DNA of 64,000 nt from Gynuella sp050296195. GTDB taxonomy: Bacteria > Pseudomonadota > Gammaproteobacteria > Pseudomonadales > Natronospirillaceae. The first letter of the stretch is position 1. Every line of letters begins with the position of its first letter. The notes under the pieces were generated by a model, which was not told the DNA's origin, searched no databases, and saw nothing but the letters and a program-made list of their open reading frames with translations. Positions 36,526 through 45,559 of the stretch are shown one piece after another. The DNA is taken from the NCBI RefSeq assembly GCF_050296195.1, contig NZ_JBNKRB010000020.1; one strand, given 5' to 3'. The translations under genes and the position numbers were made by a program.

Positions 36526-37899
36526 CTATAAATCGGCAATCACTTCAAGTACCTGCTGCAATGACTCCAATGACCATAACTGAACATCATCACTTACTTT
36601 CTTGGGTTTATTGGCAGCAGGCAGAATGATACGTTTAAAGCCGTGCTTAATGGCTTCCTGTACCCGCTCCTGGCCACTGGGAACAGGACGCAACTCACCC
36701 GACAAACCCAACTCACCAAACACCACCAGATCCTGTGGAAGAGCCCGGTCACGCAAGCTCGATAATATGGCCAGCAAGACCGCCAGATCAGCACCCGTTT
36801 CACTAATACGGACACCACCGACGACGTTTAGAAACACATCCTGATCACCGGTAAATACCCCCCCATGTCGATTCAATACCGCCAGCAGCATGGCCAGTCG
36901 ATTGCTGTCCTGACCAACAGCCACCCGGCGGGGATTACCAAATGGACTCTCATCCACCAACGCCTGAATTTCCACCAACAGCGGCCGGGTACCTTCCCAA
37001 ATGATTGTCACGAGACTCCCCGGCGCAGGCTGACTGGCCCGATTGAGGAAGATGGAACTGGGGTTTTTGACTTCTCTCAAACCGGAATCCAGCATGGCAA
37101 ACACGCCCAGTTCATTGACCGCACCAAAACGGTTTTTAATGCCTCGAAGGGTGCGAAACCGGGTATCTCCTGAACTTTCTAACATAATGGAGCAATCAAT
37201 CATGTGCTCCAGCACTTTTGGACCTGCTAGCGAACCATCTTTGGTCACATGACCGACTATAAACACGGCACTGCCAGTCTGCTTGGCAAACCGCGTCAAC
37301 CATGCAGCCGCCTCACGTACCTGAGAGACCGAACCCGGTGCCGACTCGACATCCGGAACATGCATGACCTGGATAGAGTCCACCACCATGATATCCGGCT
37401 TCAGCTCCTGCGCTACCTGACAGATCGCTTCAACGTTAGTCTCTGATAGCATTTTCAGTTTCTGCACCGGCAACCTGAGGCGATTGGCACGCAAAGCCAC
37501 TTGTTGCAAAGACTCTTCGCCGGTCACATACAGTGCTGAGCGCTGCTCTGCCAGTACACACATGGTCTGCAGCAACAGCGTACTTTTCCCTGCCCCCGGA
37601 TGGCCTCCCACCAGGATCACAGAACCTTTGACGATGCCACCACCGAGCACCCGGTCAAACTCTTCCATACCGGAACTAAAACGGGGCTGATCCGACAGAT
37701 CCACATCAGATAACAACTGTACCGATTGGGACAACTGACCTGAATAGCCATTGAAGCTGACGGATCGGCTCTTGCTGCCAGACGCTTCTTTAAACTCTGT
37801 CAGAGTATTCCATGCCTTACACTCTGCACATTGCCCCTGCCATTTGGAAAAACTGGCACCACAGTCTGCACAGACAAATGCCAACTTTGCTTTTGCCAC
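36526..37899 (-). CDS. radA: DNA repair protein RadA
   Basis: 457-residue DnaB-like helicase/RecA-fold ATPase that promotes branch migration in recombination. A four-cysteine zinc finger (C10, C13, C24, C27) opens the protein, Walker A is GHPGAGKST (99-107), the KNRFG motif characteristic of RadA is at 255-259, and a Lon-protease-like C-terminal domain covers about 290-457. The start is a GTG at 37899 with AGGG upstream, and only two bases separate it from the FAH-family gene ahead of it, so the two are probably co-transcribed. Confidence 0.96.
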   Translation of the reverse strand: MAKAKLAFVCADCGASFSKWQGQCAECKAWNTLTEFKEASGSKSRSVSFNGYSGQLSQSVQLLSDVDLSDQPRFSSGMEEFDRVLGGGIVKGSVILVGGHPGAGKSTLLLQTMCVLAEQRSALYVTGEESLQQVALRANRLRLPVQKLKMLSETNVEAICQVAQELKPDIMVVDSIQVMHVPDVESAPGSVSQVREAAAWLTRFAKQTGSAVFIVGHVTKDGSLAGPKVLEHMIDCSIMLESSGDTRFRTLRGIKNRFGAVNELGVFAMLDSGLREVKNPSSIFLNRASQPAPGSLVTIIWEGTRPLLVEIQALVDESPFGNPRRVAVGQDSNRLAMLLAVLNRHGGVFTGDQDVFLNVVGGVRISETGADLAVLLAILSSLRDRALPQDLVVFGELGLSGELRPVPSGQERVQEAIKHGFKRIILPAANKPKKVSDDVQLWSLESLQQVLEVIADL

Positions 37900-37901
37900 A
37901 G

Positions 37902-38561
37902 TTACAGCACCCTGGTTTCAAGTGTAAACCGCTCTTCCAAACTGCAACGCAGTTCATCGCCAGACTGTAATGGTCCGACACCAGCAGGTGTTCCGGTTAA
38001 AACCACATCACCGGGCAACAGGGTAAATATGTGACTCATATAAGACAGCAGCATGGGTATTTTGAAGATCATATCTGAGCTGCGGCCATGCTGCTGCAAC
38101 TTGCCATTCCGGTGTAGGGTAAAGACCTCTTCCCGACGGGCGTCAAAATGCTCCACCTTCACAAAACCGGACAATGGACAGGAACCATCAAATGCCTTGG
38201 CCACTTCCCAGGGCTGACCTTTCTGTTTGAGTTCATCCTGAACATCCCGCAATGTCAGATCAAGAGCAAGGCCAATACCACCGACAGCAGCAACGGCCTC
38301 TTCCTCAGAAGCCCGGGTCAGCGGTCGGGTAATCAGTAATGCCAACTCCAGTTCATGATGAACGGCGCCTTTATTTTGAGGAATCTGGAAGGGCTGCAGT
38401 AGCGAGGTGGCTGCAGTCGACGGTTTGATAAATATCAGCGGTCGTTGTGGTAACGGATTATTGAGCTCTTTGGCGTGCTCCGCATAGTTACGTCCCACAC
38501 ATAGAATTTTCCCCTGCATCAGCCCGGAAAGACTGTTATCGGTATAGCGATGCTCAAACAT
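37902..38561 (-). CDS. Fumarylacetoacetate hydrolase family protein
   Basis: 219-residue FAH-fold enzyme of the YcgM/FAHD1 type, which includes acylpyruvate hydrolases and oxaloacetate decarboxylases. Visible family motifs are KILCVGRNYAEHAKEL, IFIKPSTA, HHELELALLI with the metal-binding glutamates, FDGSCPLSGFV, and GDVVLTGTPAGVG, read in parts. The metal-binding E-x-E pair (ELE) and the aspartate further on are present. Substrate not assignable from sequence. It is followed by radA after two bases. Confidence 0.88.
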   Translation of the reverse strand: MFEHRYTDNSLSGLMQGKILCVGRNYAEHAKELNNPLPQRPLIFIKPSTAATSLLQPFQIPQNKGAVHHELELALLITRPLTRASEEEAVAAVGGIGLALDLTLRDVQDELKQKGQPWEVAKAFDGSCPLSGFVKVEHFDARREEVFTLHRNGKLQQHGRSSDMIFKIPMLLSYMSHIFTLLPGDVVLTGTPAGVGPLQSGDELRCSLEERFTLETRVL

Positions 38562-38646
38562 GAATGCTCACTCATTGTTAAACAGGGCGACAAGATTAGC
38601 CGAGATGAACGCTGATGGAAAATGCAGATCCGCAAACGAGCAGAAA

Positions 38647-38670
38647 AGGCAGCCCGGAACCGGGCTGCCT
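38647..38670 (-). terminator. Rho-independent terminator of hsp20
   Basis: AGGCAGCCCG, a four-base loop and CGGGCTGCCT form a ten-base GC-rich stem (38647-38656 and 38661-38670). Read on the minus strand it is followed by TTTT. It lies 15 bases after the hsp20 stop. Confidence 0.85.
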
Positions 38671-38684
38671 GGATTAACTCCAGA

Positions 38685-39245
38685 TCAGTGAATTTCGATT
38701 TTTTTCACCTCGTGTTCTTCCACCCCTTCCCGGCGAGGTAGGGTCAGCTTCAATACGCCGTCTTTCATACTGGCCTGAATTTCTTCCTCAATCACATCAT
38801 GAGGTACAGCCAGGGTTCGACAAAATGACCCATAGCTGCGTTCGACCCGATAATAATGGCGGTCTTTTTCTTCTTTCTGTTCCTGTTTCTGACCGGTAAT
38901 GGTCAGCACTCCGTCTTTTAACTGAATATTCATGTCATCCTGTTTCATTCCCGGTGCTTCAAGGGAAATCTGATAACTTGTTTCATCGCTGGAAATATCC
39001 AGTTTTGGACGAAAATCGGCGTTAACAAAATGCCCCATTTCCTCTCCCAAACGACTGGAAAGGGAAGGGAAACCGAATTGCCGCAGGGCATTGTCAAACC
39101 AACGATCCATTTCATGATGCATCGAGAACAACGGGTACTCTGAACGACTGCCAGACAAAATGGACGGATCGGTTTTATTGACCGGAAGCTGGCTCAGCTC
39201 TTCATGTTTAAACCAGTTCCAGGGGTTGATTCTCTGAAGATCCAT
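38685..39245 (-). CDS. Small heat shock protein, Hsp20/alpha-crystallin family
   Basis: 186-residue ATP-independent chaperone that holds unfolding proteins. The alpha-crystallin domain spans about residues 78-180, with FRPKLDISSDETSYQISLEAPGM, DGVLTITGQK, YRVERSYGSFCRTLAVP and the closing DGVLKLTLPRRE, read in parts. The N-terminal 75 residues contain HHEMDRWFDNALRQFGFP, a hydrophobic region used in oligomerisation. A C-terminal I-x-I-like tail (KKIEIH) is present. The ATG follows GGAGG. A sigma-32 type promoter lies upstream (39329-39356) and an intrinsic terminator right behind, so it is a heat-inducible single-gene unit. Confidence 0.95.
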   Translation of the reverse strand: MDLQRINPWNWFKHEELSQLPVNKTDPSILSGSRSEYPLFSMHHEMDRWFDNALRQFGFPSLSSRLGEEMGHFVNADFRPKLDISSDETSYQISLEAPGMKQDDMNIQLKDGVLTITGQKQEQKEEKDRHYYRVERSYGSFCRTLAVPHDVIEEEIQASMKDGVLKLTLPRREGVEEHEVKKIEIH

Positions 39246-39328
39246 AATGCACCTCCAATTAAATTTAAAAATAGCTCCTCTTGATAAAGCACTTAACTAA
39301 ACCTTCAATACAGGTTTGTTAAACGCCA

Positions 39329-39356
39329 ATATGGGATGACAAAACTAAATTTCAAG
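39329..39356 (-). promoter_or_regulatory. Sigma-32 (RpoH) type heat-shock promoter for hsp20
   Basis: On the minus strand CTTGAAA (39356-39350) and CCCATAT (39335-39329) are 14 bases apart, close to the sigma-32 consensus CTTGAAA and CCCCATNT with 11 to 16 bases between. Transcription would begin about 80 bases ahead of the hsp20 ATG. A short imperfect stem (AAACCT and AGGTTT) lies in the leader. Confidence 0.8.
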
Positions 39357-39378
39357 ACATCACCGCTGCCTCCTTGAC

Positions 39379-39402
39379 GGATGTCATATAACACTGACAT
39401 CC
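39379..39402. repeat. Stem-loop after malG
   Basis: GGATGTCA (39379-39386) and TGACATCC (39395-39402) form an eight-base stem with an eight-base loop, 50 bases past the malG stop and just upstream of the hsp20 promoter. There is no T tract, so termination is only possible. Confidence 0.4.
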
Positions 39403-39451
39403 ATAACAGAAGCATCATTTACGGCACTCGTTATGCAGACAACCGCTGGGT

Positions 39452-40627
39452 TTATTCGTGGTATTTAGGAATCAGAATATCAGGCAGGTAACGAACCAGA
39501 AGCAACATCAGGATAACGACTGGCAGCGAATACAACAGTGCAAAAGCAGCAAAATCCCCCCATTGAATATGTTCGTCATTGATAAACTGTGTCGCGCCAA
39601 TACTCATGGTAAACACATCTGGCTCGGTTAACAGCACCGATGCCAATGGATACTCATTTATGGAAGCAATAAACGAACACAAAGCCACCATTACAAAGGC
39701 CCGTGCACAAATAGGCAGATACAGATAACGAAACTGCCCCCAAAGCCCGGCACCGTCGACAATCGCCATTTGGCGCATTTTAAGACTGACACTCCGGAAA
39801 GCGTATTTCAATAACCAGACACTGAAGATCACCATCGTCAGATTGAAAATCACCAGCGTCCAGAGGTTGTTAAGACCTCCAACAGTACGGGCAATAACAA
39901 ACAACACCGGCAGGTAGAGCACACTCGGAAAAAACAGAACACCGCGCAACATGGTCGATAGTGAACGATGCCGGTGACTGTGAATCTGACTAAGTTCCAA
40001 TGCCGCAGGTGTTGCTATAAGGATAGAAATCACCGCGGTGGCAACACTGACCAGCAACGAGTTGATAATCCAGTTAACTATTTTATATTCAGGCTCACGG
40101 ACATATAGCTCATCGAATATGGCATGGATATCCCCTTTACTCAAATCACCGATCAGCAGCTCGCCTTCAGCCACCATATTCGGAATAATATATATCACAC
40201 CATTTTGCATTCTATCCGGCATTTCCGCGACCATCTCCAGAATCTGAATATATCTCGCCAGCAATGTTTCCCCTGTTTTTACCACCAACCCTATCTTCAG
40301 TCGCTTCGGTAGATATGTGGCTTCTGGCTCACTTATCGGGGTAAACAGCCACTTTCCCCGCCGACTGAGCTTGACCTCACCAAAACCATTATCAAAGACG
40401 ATCGTGCTCTTCTTGAAACGCAGCTCCCGCTCAATGACACCGACATATTTTTGGCCCAGCGCTACATACCAATGCTCCAGAGTTGGTTGTTTGGGAATCC
40501 AATCATCGACGGCAAAGTTACCTTGTCGGAATGACACTGAAATCAGCGTCACCAACGGTGACAATACCAGTAATATAAATCCACATAGCAGCAAATGTAC
40601 CCACAGTGCATTAATCCGTCTTAACAT
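39452..40627 (-). CDS. malG: Maltose-type ABC transporter permease MalG with enlarged periplasmic loop
   Basis: 391-residue inner-membrane permease, against 296 for E. coli MalG. The first helix (about residues 8-28) and the EHWYVALG block match MalG, then a roughly 130-residue periplasmic segment precedes the second helix (NSLLVSVATAVISILIATPA near 195). The ATPase-contact loop is MAIVDGAGLWGQFRYLYLPIC. The extra segment, with VFDNGFGEVKLSRRGKWLF and ILEMVAEMPDRM, has no match known to me. The ATG at 40627 follows AGGAG by seven bases and overlaps the malF stop by 17 bases, so the two are coupled. No malE or malK is in the window. Confidence 0.88.
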   Translation of the reverse strand: MLRRINALWVHLLLCGFILLVLSPLVTLISVSFRQGNFAVDDWIPKQPTLEHWYVALGQKYVGVIERELRFKKSTIVFDNGFGEVKLSRRGKWLFTPISEPEATYLPKRLKIGLVVKTGETLLARYIQILEMVAEMPDRMQNGVIYIIPNMVAEGELLIGDLSKGDIHAIFDELYVREPEYKIVNWIINSLLVSVATAVISILIATPAALELSQIHSHRHRSLSTMLRGVLFFPSVLYLPVLFVIARTVGGLNNLWTLVIFNLTMVIFSVWLLKYAFRSVSLKMRQMAIVDGAGLWGQFRYLYLPICARAFVMVALCSFIASINEYPLASVLLTEPDVFTMSIGATQFINDEHIQWGDFAAFALLYSLPVVILMLLLVRYLPDILIPKYHE

Positions 40628-42158
40628 TAATGCTCTCCTGCATACCACGCTCGATATCACGCTCAGAACGTCGCAAACGAGTATGAATCAAAATCCATGC
40701 CCCCATTAGCAAAAACAGACAACTCGCGAGCGCACTGGCAAGGCCAAAGTTAAAACGGTCATCATCGAATACCATATGATAATTCCAATGCACCAGTGTA
40801 TCAGTGGAACCAACCGCCGGATTGGAACCAAAGATAACGGGCCCCCCATCTGTCAACAACTGCACCAGTGTCAGATTATTAAAGGAAAACGCAAAAATAA
40901 TAGACAGCAACGGTAATAACTCCCGCAGCAAAATCGGTAAACGCAGGTTCCACCACTTGCGAAACCAATGGACGCCGTCCAGCGTGGCATGCTCGATGAT
41001 TGCAACCGGAAGTCGTTGCAGTAGTTTTTCACTGGCAATAAAACAGATGGGATAACAGATCCATATGTTGGCGATAATGACCAACGCACGGCTTAACCAG
41101 GGATCATCGAACCAGGGTAGTTCCTGTTTATAAAAATACCCCAGCAATCGATTGATATCACCATAACCACTCCCAAGCAGACCTTTAAACATCTGACTGC
41201 TGATGACAACAGGAACCGCCACCGGCAACACCAGAAGCATTCGGTACAGATTTCGAAATGACAGACCGCGATAGTTTATCAATGTTCCCAGTACCAGTCC
41301 GATCACGAAGGTTGCAGCTACAGTGACGGATGCCAGAATCAAAGACCAACACAATACCTGCAACAATGGCAACGCCAGATCGGGGTCGGTAAACAGTCGC
41401 CCATAATTACTCCAGCCCACCATGGTAATAAAACCCGGCGTCAGCACCCTGTCTGTATCACTCACGTAAAACCCACGTCGTTTGTCGACCCGGTACCGTA
41501 TCCCGGAAGTGGTCTCAAGCAACGCCCCATCGGACTGCAATTGATAGGCAGGCTGCCCACGATAAAACATTCCTTCCTGATAGATCAGAGTGTCCTGTTC
41601 CGGTGTTTGTAAGCGAATATCATTCAGCCAGGGATGATCCAGAGACTCATCCTTCAAAGCCCTGAATTCAGGTTCTGGCTCATGCTCAAGCAGCGACAAA
41701 ACATTGCCGCCTGATGACGGCGAAAATGACTCTGAGAGATAGGACGTATCGGCTGATACATTCTGTACACGCAGTCTCAACCGATCATCCGGCATGGTCA
41801 CCAGAGCATAACCAAGCCCCTCCTGATCGTCTTGAACAACCAGCCGGTTTAACAATGCTACTTTCAGTGCCTGATGGCTCAGTAAATGCGAAGAAGAGTA
41901 ATTGGTGAAACTAACACCCAGAGAATAAGCAATCGGCAATACCGTCACCAGCACGACCACCAGAATCAATGGTGCCAACAGGACACTGCCAGTCTCGTGT
42001 ATGCGCCAGACGGCAACCACGGACAACAGCACGGCCGCCAAAACCAAAGGTAACAACGTTTGCTGGGTGACACTGTAAATTGCCATAGAGGTCACCATCA
42101 TCAACATGACAACAGCTAGCAGAAAAGGTTTCAACAATACCCTAAACGTGTTCAACAT
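40611..42158 (-). CDS. malF: Maltose-type ABC transporter permease MalF
   Basis: 515-residue inner-membrane permease. Three N-terminal helices are followed by a periplasmic loop of about 170 residues (the P2-like loop that holds the binding protein), then VGWSNYGRLFTDPDLALP, LPVAVPVVISSQMFKGL, the ATPase-contact loop EHATLDGVHWFRKWWNLRLP, and FNNLTLVQLLTDGGP, read in parts, which are signature MalF segments. The ATG at 42158 is preferred to a TTG six codons upstream, though neither has a good ribosome site. It overlaps malG. The substrate is probably a malto-oligosaccharide, by family only. Confidence 0.92.
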   Translation of the reverse strand: MLNTFRVLLKPFLLAVVMLMMVTSMAIYSVTQQTLLPLVLAAVLLSVVAVWRIHETGSVLLAPLILVVVLVTVLPIAYSLGVSFTNYSSSHLLSHQALKVALLNRLVVQDDQEGLGYALVTMPDDRLRLRVQNVSADTSYLSESFSPSSGGNVLSLLEHEPEPEFRALKDESLDHPWLNDIRLQTPEQDTLIYQEGMFYRGQPAYQLQSDGALLETTSGIRYRVDKRRGFYVSDTDRVLTPGFITMVGWSNYGRLFTDPDLALPLLQVLCWSLILASVTVAATFVIGLVLGTLINYRGLSFRNLYRMLLVLPVAVPVVISSQMFKGLLGSGYGDINRLLGYFYKQELPWFDDPWLSRALVIIANIWICYPICFIASEKLLQRLPVAIIEHATLDGVHWFRKWWNLRLPILLRELLPLLSIIFAFSFNNLTLVQLLTDGGPVIFGSNPAVGSTDTLVHWNYHMVFDDDRFNFGLASALASCLFLLMGAWILIHTRLRRSERDIERGMQESINVKTD

Positions 42159-42207
42159 AATGGAATCTATATACAAGACCGGCGGTAATCCCTGAAAGCT
42201 TGGAGAA

Positions 42208-42247
42208 CCTCTGAATAATAGTCTGAGTCGCTGACATTATTCAGAGG
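42208..42247. terminator. Twelve-base stem-loop between the lipoprotein operon and malF
   Basis: CCTCTGAATAAT (42208-42219) and ATTATTCAGAGG (42236-42247) form a perfect 12-base stem with a 16-base loop that can itself pair (GTC with GAC). It starts 21 bases after the last lipoprotein gene. The minus strand is followed by TTCTCC, a weak T tract, so partial termination is likely. Confidence 0.6.
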
Positions 42248-42268
42248 CTGCTTTGATATTATGCTTTA

Positions 42269-43276
42269 TCAGGGTAACAGGTATTTCAGAATCTCGGCAC
42301 TTAACTTTTGTGCTATTGCATTCATTGCCTTGTTGGATGCAATGGCCTCCGTACCGCCAACCCCTTTAGCAGAAACAGCACCTGCCCGGACAATATTATC
42401 ACTGGCCGACATTTCGAAATTAGCTTCCAGAAACAGATAATAAATATCCTGCTTCTGCACCAGACTCTGCTCACTGTTAATGCTTAACATCAGGTTGCCG
42501 TGACTGCTGGCAATCAAGGAACCATAACCATACTTACTCAAAGCTTGAGCAACCTGGCGGCCGAGTGCAGTATTATCCTGATATTCCCTAATCTCTATTT
42601 TGATGCGGGAAAACAAGTCACGGGTACTGGCCATTATTTTCCGGGACAGATCATTTTGATCCGACAACCATTCCCGGCCCGATACCAACCGATAGGTCTC
42701 TAGTAACTGCCGGCGCTGCTCAACAATGCGCAGATAGGCAGAGTTGTACTGTAACTGTTTGACAGAATTCTCAGAGTAATCTGCCAGCCAGGAGGACAAC
42801 GTCCTATCCAGCTCCTCAATACGAGCGGTCGTGACCTGTGTCTCCTCAGATTTATCCAAGCCGACCAGCACGAACACCCGATGCTGTTGATCCGAGGTAA
42901 ATGTTTTCAGCACCTGAATGTTTTGCAGCTCAACTGCTTTCACTTCACTGCGCAATTTCTGCTGAATGTCTTTATTCACGGCACCATTACTGTCGCTGAG
43001 GAAAATGGTGGTTGATCCGGACACGGATGTTCTCAGACTTTTTTGCAGATCAAGCCGGGCTCTATCGCGCGCCATCTGTGCTGCCTGGGCTGGATCGCCA
43101 GTCCATTCGGCACTTCCGGTACCATACACCCAGCCCGCTCTGACCGGTAACTGAGTGATCCAGTCCGGCCATTGCTCAGCAGCTTCGGTAGTCATCTCGG
43201 TCGACGGCGCTTCCGGCGTGGTATGACACCCCCCCAGAAGTACCAGCAACAGCAAATACCCTACACGTCCCATCAT
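42269..43276 (-). CDS. LPP20-type lipoprotein (second copy), operon gene 5
   Basis: 335-residue outer-envelope lipoprotein. The signal peptide ends in a lipobox VLLGGC, so Cys17 is the lipidated residue. The LPP20 domain follows, with QWPDWITQLPVRAGWVYGTGSAEW and QMARDRARLDLQKSLRTSVSGS read in parts; such domains occur in surface lipoproteins of unknown function. The remaining 200 residues are helix-rich (RIEELDRTLSSWLADY), with SKYGYGSLIASSHGNLMLSIN near the end. It starts five bases after the LpoB-like stop. It is the last gene of the five-gene operon. Confidence 0.8.
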   Translation of the reverse strand: MMGRVGYLLLLVLLGGCHTTPEAPSTEMTTEAAEQWPDWITQLPVRAGWVYGTGSAEWTGDPAQAAQMARDRARLDLQKSLRTSVSGSTTIFLSDSNGAVNKDIQQKLRSEVKAVELQNIQVLKTFTSDQQHRVFVLVGLDKSEETQVTTARIEELDRTLSSWLADYSENSVKQLQYNSAYLRIVEQRRQLLETYRLVSGREWLSDQNDLSRKIMASTRDLFSRIKIEIREYQDNTALGRQVAQALSKYGYGSLIASSHGNLMLSINSEQSLVQKQDIYYLFLEANFEMSASDNIVRAGAVSAKGVGGTEAIASNKAMNAIAQKLSAEILKYLLP

Positions 43277-43281
43277 TCAGC

Positions 43282-43869
43282 CTACCGGGTCATCAGTTTC
43301 TGTATTTTTTTCTGCCCGATCCAAACTTCACGATTGGTCAGAATATCAATCAGTTTCAGGTCCACCTGATAATAAGTCACCCGCTTGGAATTCAGGCTGT
43401 CGACGTAGGAGTTGATCTCTCCGGTCAGCGCATAATCCGCGCCATATTCCTGACCCAGGGCTTTCAAGGTCTCTGCCGATGAATTCAGCTCCTGGTCCAG
43501 TTTTTCATCACGGATTTCATCTCGCTCTGCCCCACCGGCCACAAAATCAATCTTACCGGAGCGCAACAGACTGCGTTTGATGTCGTTGATAAAAGTATCC
43601 ACCGGGATGTGCTCGTGGGACTTATTGCGGATCGTCTGCACAATGACTCTGGGCATGGCATCATCACGACTCATGCGAAAATCCAGATACCACGGAAAGC
43701 TCAGCATATCATCCATCATGGCTTCAGCCACTTCTCTCGAATCACGGGCATTCCATTTATCGGTCAATTCAATTTCTTTATTTGCATCCACTCGTTCAAG
43801 CTTGGGTTGACTGGTACATGCTGACAGCATTAGCACAAGTAACAAGGACAAATAAGACAAGGCTTTCAT
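43282..43869 (-). CDS. lpoB: LpoB-like penicillin-binding protein activator lipoprotein
   Basis: 195-residue outer-membrane lipoprotein. MKALSYLSLLLVLMLSAC gives a lipobox LSAC. The domain resembles LpoB/YcfM (COG3417-like): VAEAMMDDMLSFPW, DTFINDIKRSLLRSGKIDFVAGG, ERDEIRDEKLDQELNSS, LGQEYGADYALTGEIN and TYYQVDLKLIDILTNREVWIGQKKI, read in parts. In E. coli LpoB docks on the UB2H domain of PBP1b to activate it; PBP1b here (27.9-30.3 kb) carries a UB2H-like region. The ATG at 43869 follows AGGAG by six bases. Whether it really activates this PBP1b is inference. Confidence 0.85.
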   Translation of the reverse strand: MKALSYLSLLLVLMLSACTSQPKLERVDANKEIELTDKWNARDSREVAEAMMDDMLSFPWYLDFRMSRDDAMPRVIVQTIRNKSHEHIPVDTFINDIKRSLLRSGKIDFVAGGAERDEIRDEKLDQELNSSAETLKALGQEYGADYALTGEINSYVDSLNSKRVTYYQVDLKLIDILTNREVWIGQKKIQKLMTR

Positions 43870-43885
43870 GACGTTCTCCTGAGAT

Positions 43886-45538
43886 TTAATAGGCAATTTC
43901 TTGTTCTGGGTGAGGATTAATGGTCGCAATTGAAACCACTTGCGTGGTACCCGCCTCAACATCAACACTGAGGCTCTGAGTCTGCTCAAAACCACCATCA
44001 TCCCAATGGGTAGTTAACGTTAATTCGTGATGACCCGGTGGCAGCGACAAACGCTGCATTCGAATTTCTTTTGGCAGTGTCAGCCAGGCCCGGGTATCAG
44101 CACGGGCACTGACAGTTGAAGCAACCTTTCCTGCCGCTGCCGCGAGAAATCCCAATGTGTCATTTTCTTCCGAAAACTGGTTACTGACCTGATAGCTGAG
44201 TATGGCCTTTAACAGTTCCCGACCAATGGCTGCGCGTAATTCCCGGTTGGCATCCAGCAGTTGCTGCTGCAGCGCCACTCTGGCTGGCGAAGATGCCAGC
44301 AACATCGGCTTGTCGAGATCAGGGGTCCCTGCCAGGGTGATCCGGGTGCTACTGTTATGAGTCATTTCCAATGAAGGATAATAAGGCACGGCGACTCGAA
44401 TTCCACCAGCCAAAGCTTTATCCAGCTCTGTTTGCTGTACCAGATCCCAAACAGGAAACAAAGGTACCTTTTTGGCAAAGGCAAAGTCATCGACCACCTG
44501 AATAATGCCGCCGGACAAATAACGCCCGAGTATATCAGTGAACCCCAAGTCACCGTATTGCATCAAAAACCATGCGGCCTGATCCCGTTGGTTTTCAGAC
44601 GAGCCCAGAAGTACCGGCTGAATTTCCATCAACTGGCCATACTCCTGCAGGTGTACATAAAGATTCATTTCGCCTTTGCGCGGCATCAGATCAACCAGCT
44701 GCACCACCACGACATCGCCCTGATCGGATACAGTTTTGTGCTCCGCCCGGGACTCCGCCGATGCACTTGCCTGCTTGGATAGTTCGATCATGGCCGGATC
44801 AAGGTCATACTGTTCGACAGCACCATCCTGATAAGTTCGCAGAGCATCATCAAAAGCGATTCGCGCATCATCCCACTGCCCTGCCATTTCATATGCCAGA
44901 CCGGACAGATAGTAACCCCAGGCATCACTGCGATAGCGCAGACTCGCCGGATCATTCCAGTTTCCGGTTAGAGTACGTAGCACTTGGGCAATTCTGGCCG
45001 CCGGAGTTTCACTCTCATCACGGGCCTGCTGATAATCTCCCAATTCCGTTTCCAGTCGTCGCAGCAGAATATTAAGACGACGAATCTCAACAGCGGCATC
45101 GTCCAGGCGTTGCAAACGCTCAGATCCCGCTGAAGTGGTTTCCGCCAACGACAAATAGTTCAGGGCTTTAATGATATTAATGGCAGCACGTTCGTACTCT
45201 GCACCATGATAAGTACTGACAGTCGGGTTGGATAATGCCACGGCCACATTTTGCCAGGTGCCATCAGCATAAAGATAATCGGCTAACTGGTAGGCCTGTT
45301 CCAGCAGATCGTTACTGGCCTCATACTGACCATCCAAGTGTTTGACCATTCCTAACTCAAGAAAATGCAGCAGCGCATTCTTGCCCTGAGCGGGCAACAC
45401 CTTGGCAAATTCGGTTTCTGCCTGATCATAAGCTTCAGCCCTGACAGCTGCGACAGCTTCTTCTGTGGCTCCACCATAGGTTGCACAGCCGTGTACAGCC
45501 ACAATAACAACCAGTCCTAACAGGTACTTCATGCACAT
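43886..45538 (-). CDS. COG3014-type TPR-like lipoprotein, operon gene 3
   Basis: 550-residue predicted lipoprotein. The N-terminal segment MKYLLGLVVIVAVHGC ends in a lipobox-like VHGC. The first 270 residues look like helical TPR-type repeats (ALLHFLELGMVKHLDGQYEAS, GYYLSGLAYEMAGQWDDARIAFDDAL read in parts), which matches COG3014 family proteins. The rest includes a strand-rich stretch (AVPYYPSLEMTHNSSTRITLAGTPD) and a C-terminal segment with TLPKEIRMQRLSLPPGHHELTL. I do not know a function for the family. It starts 21 bases after the transglutaminase-like stop and is followed 16 bases on by the LpoB-like gene. Confidence 0.75.
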   Translation of the reverse strand: MCMKYLLGLVVIVAVHGCATYGGATEEAVAAVRAEAYDQAETEFAKVLPAQGKNALLHFLELGMVKHLDGQYEASNDLLEQAYQLADYLYADGTWQNVAVALSNPTVSTYHGAEYERAAINIIKALNYLSLAETTSAGSERLQRLDDAAVEIRRLNILLRRLETELGDYQQARDESETPAARIAQVLRTLTGNWNDPASLRYRSDAWGYYLSGLAYEMAGQWDDARIAFDDALRTYQDGAVEQYDLDPAMIELSKQASASAESRAEHKTVSDQGDVVVVQLVDLMPRKGEMNLYVHLQEYGQLMEIQPVLLGSSENQRDQAAWFLMQYGDLGFTDILGRYLSGGIIQVVDDFAFAKKVPLFPVWDLVQQTELDKALAGGIRVAVPYYPSLEMTHNSSTRITLAGTPDLDKPMLLASSPARVALQQQLLDANRELRAAIGRELLKAILSYQVSNQFSEENDTLGFLAAAAGKVASTVSARADTRAWLTLPKEIRMQRLSLPPGHHELTLTTHWDDGGFEQTQSLSVDVEAGTTQVVSIATINPHPEQEIAY

Positions 45539-45559
45539 AGGTGATTCAGTTCACTCAGT

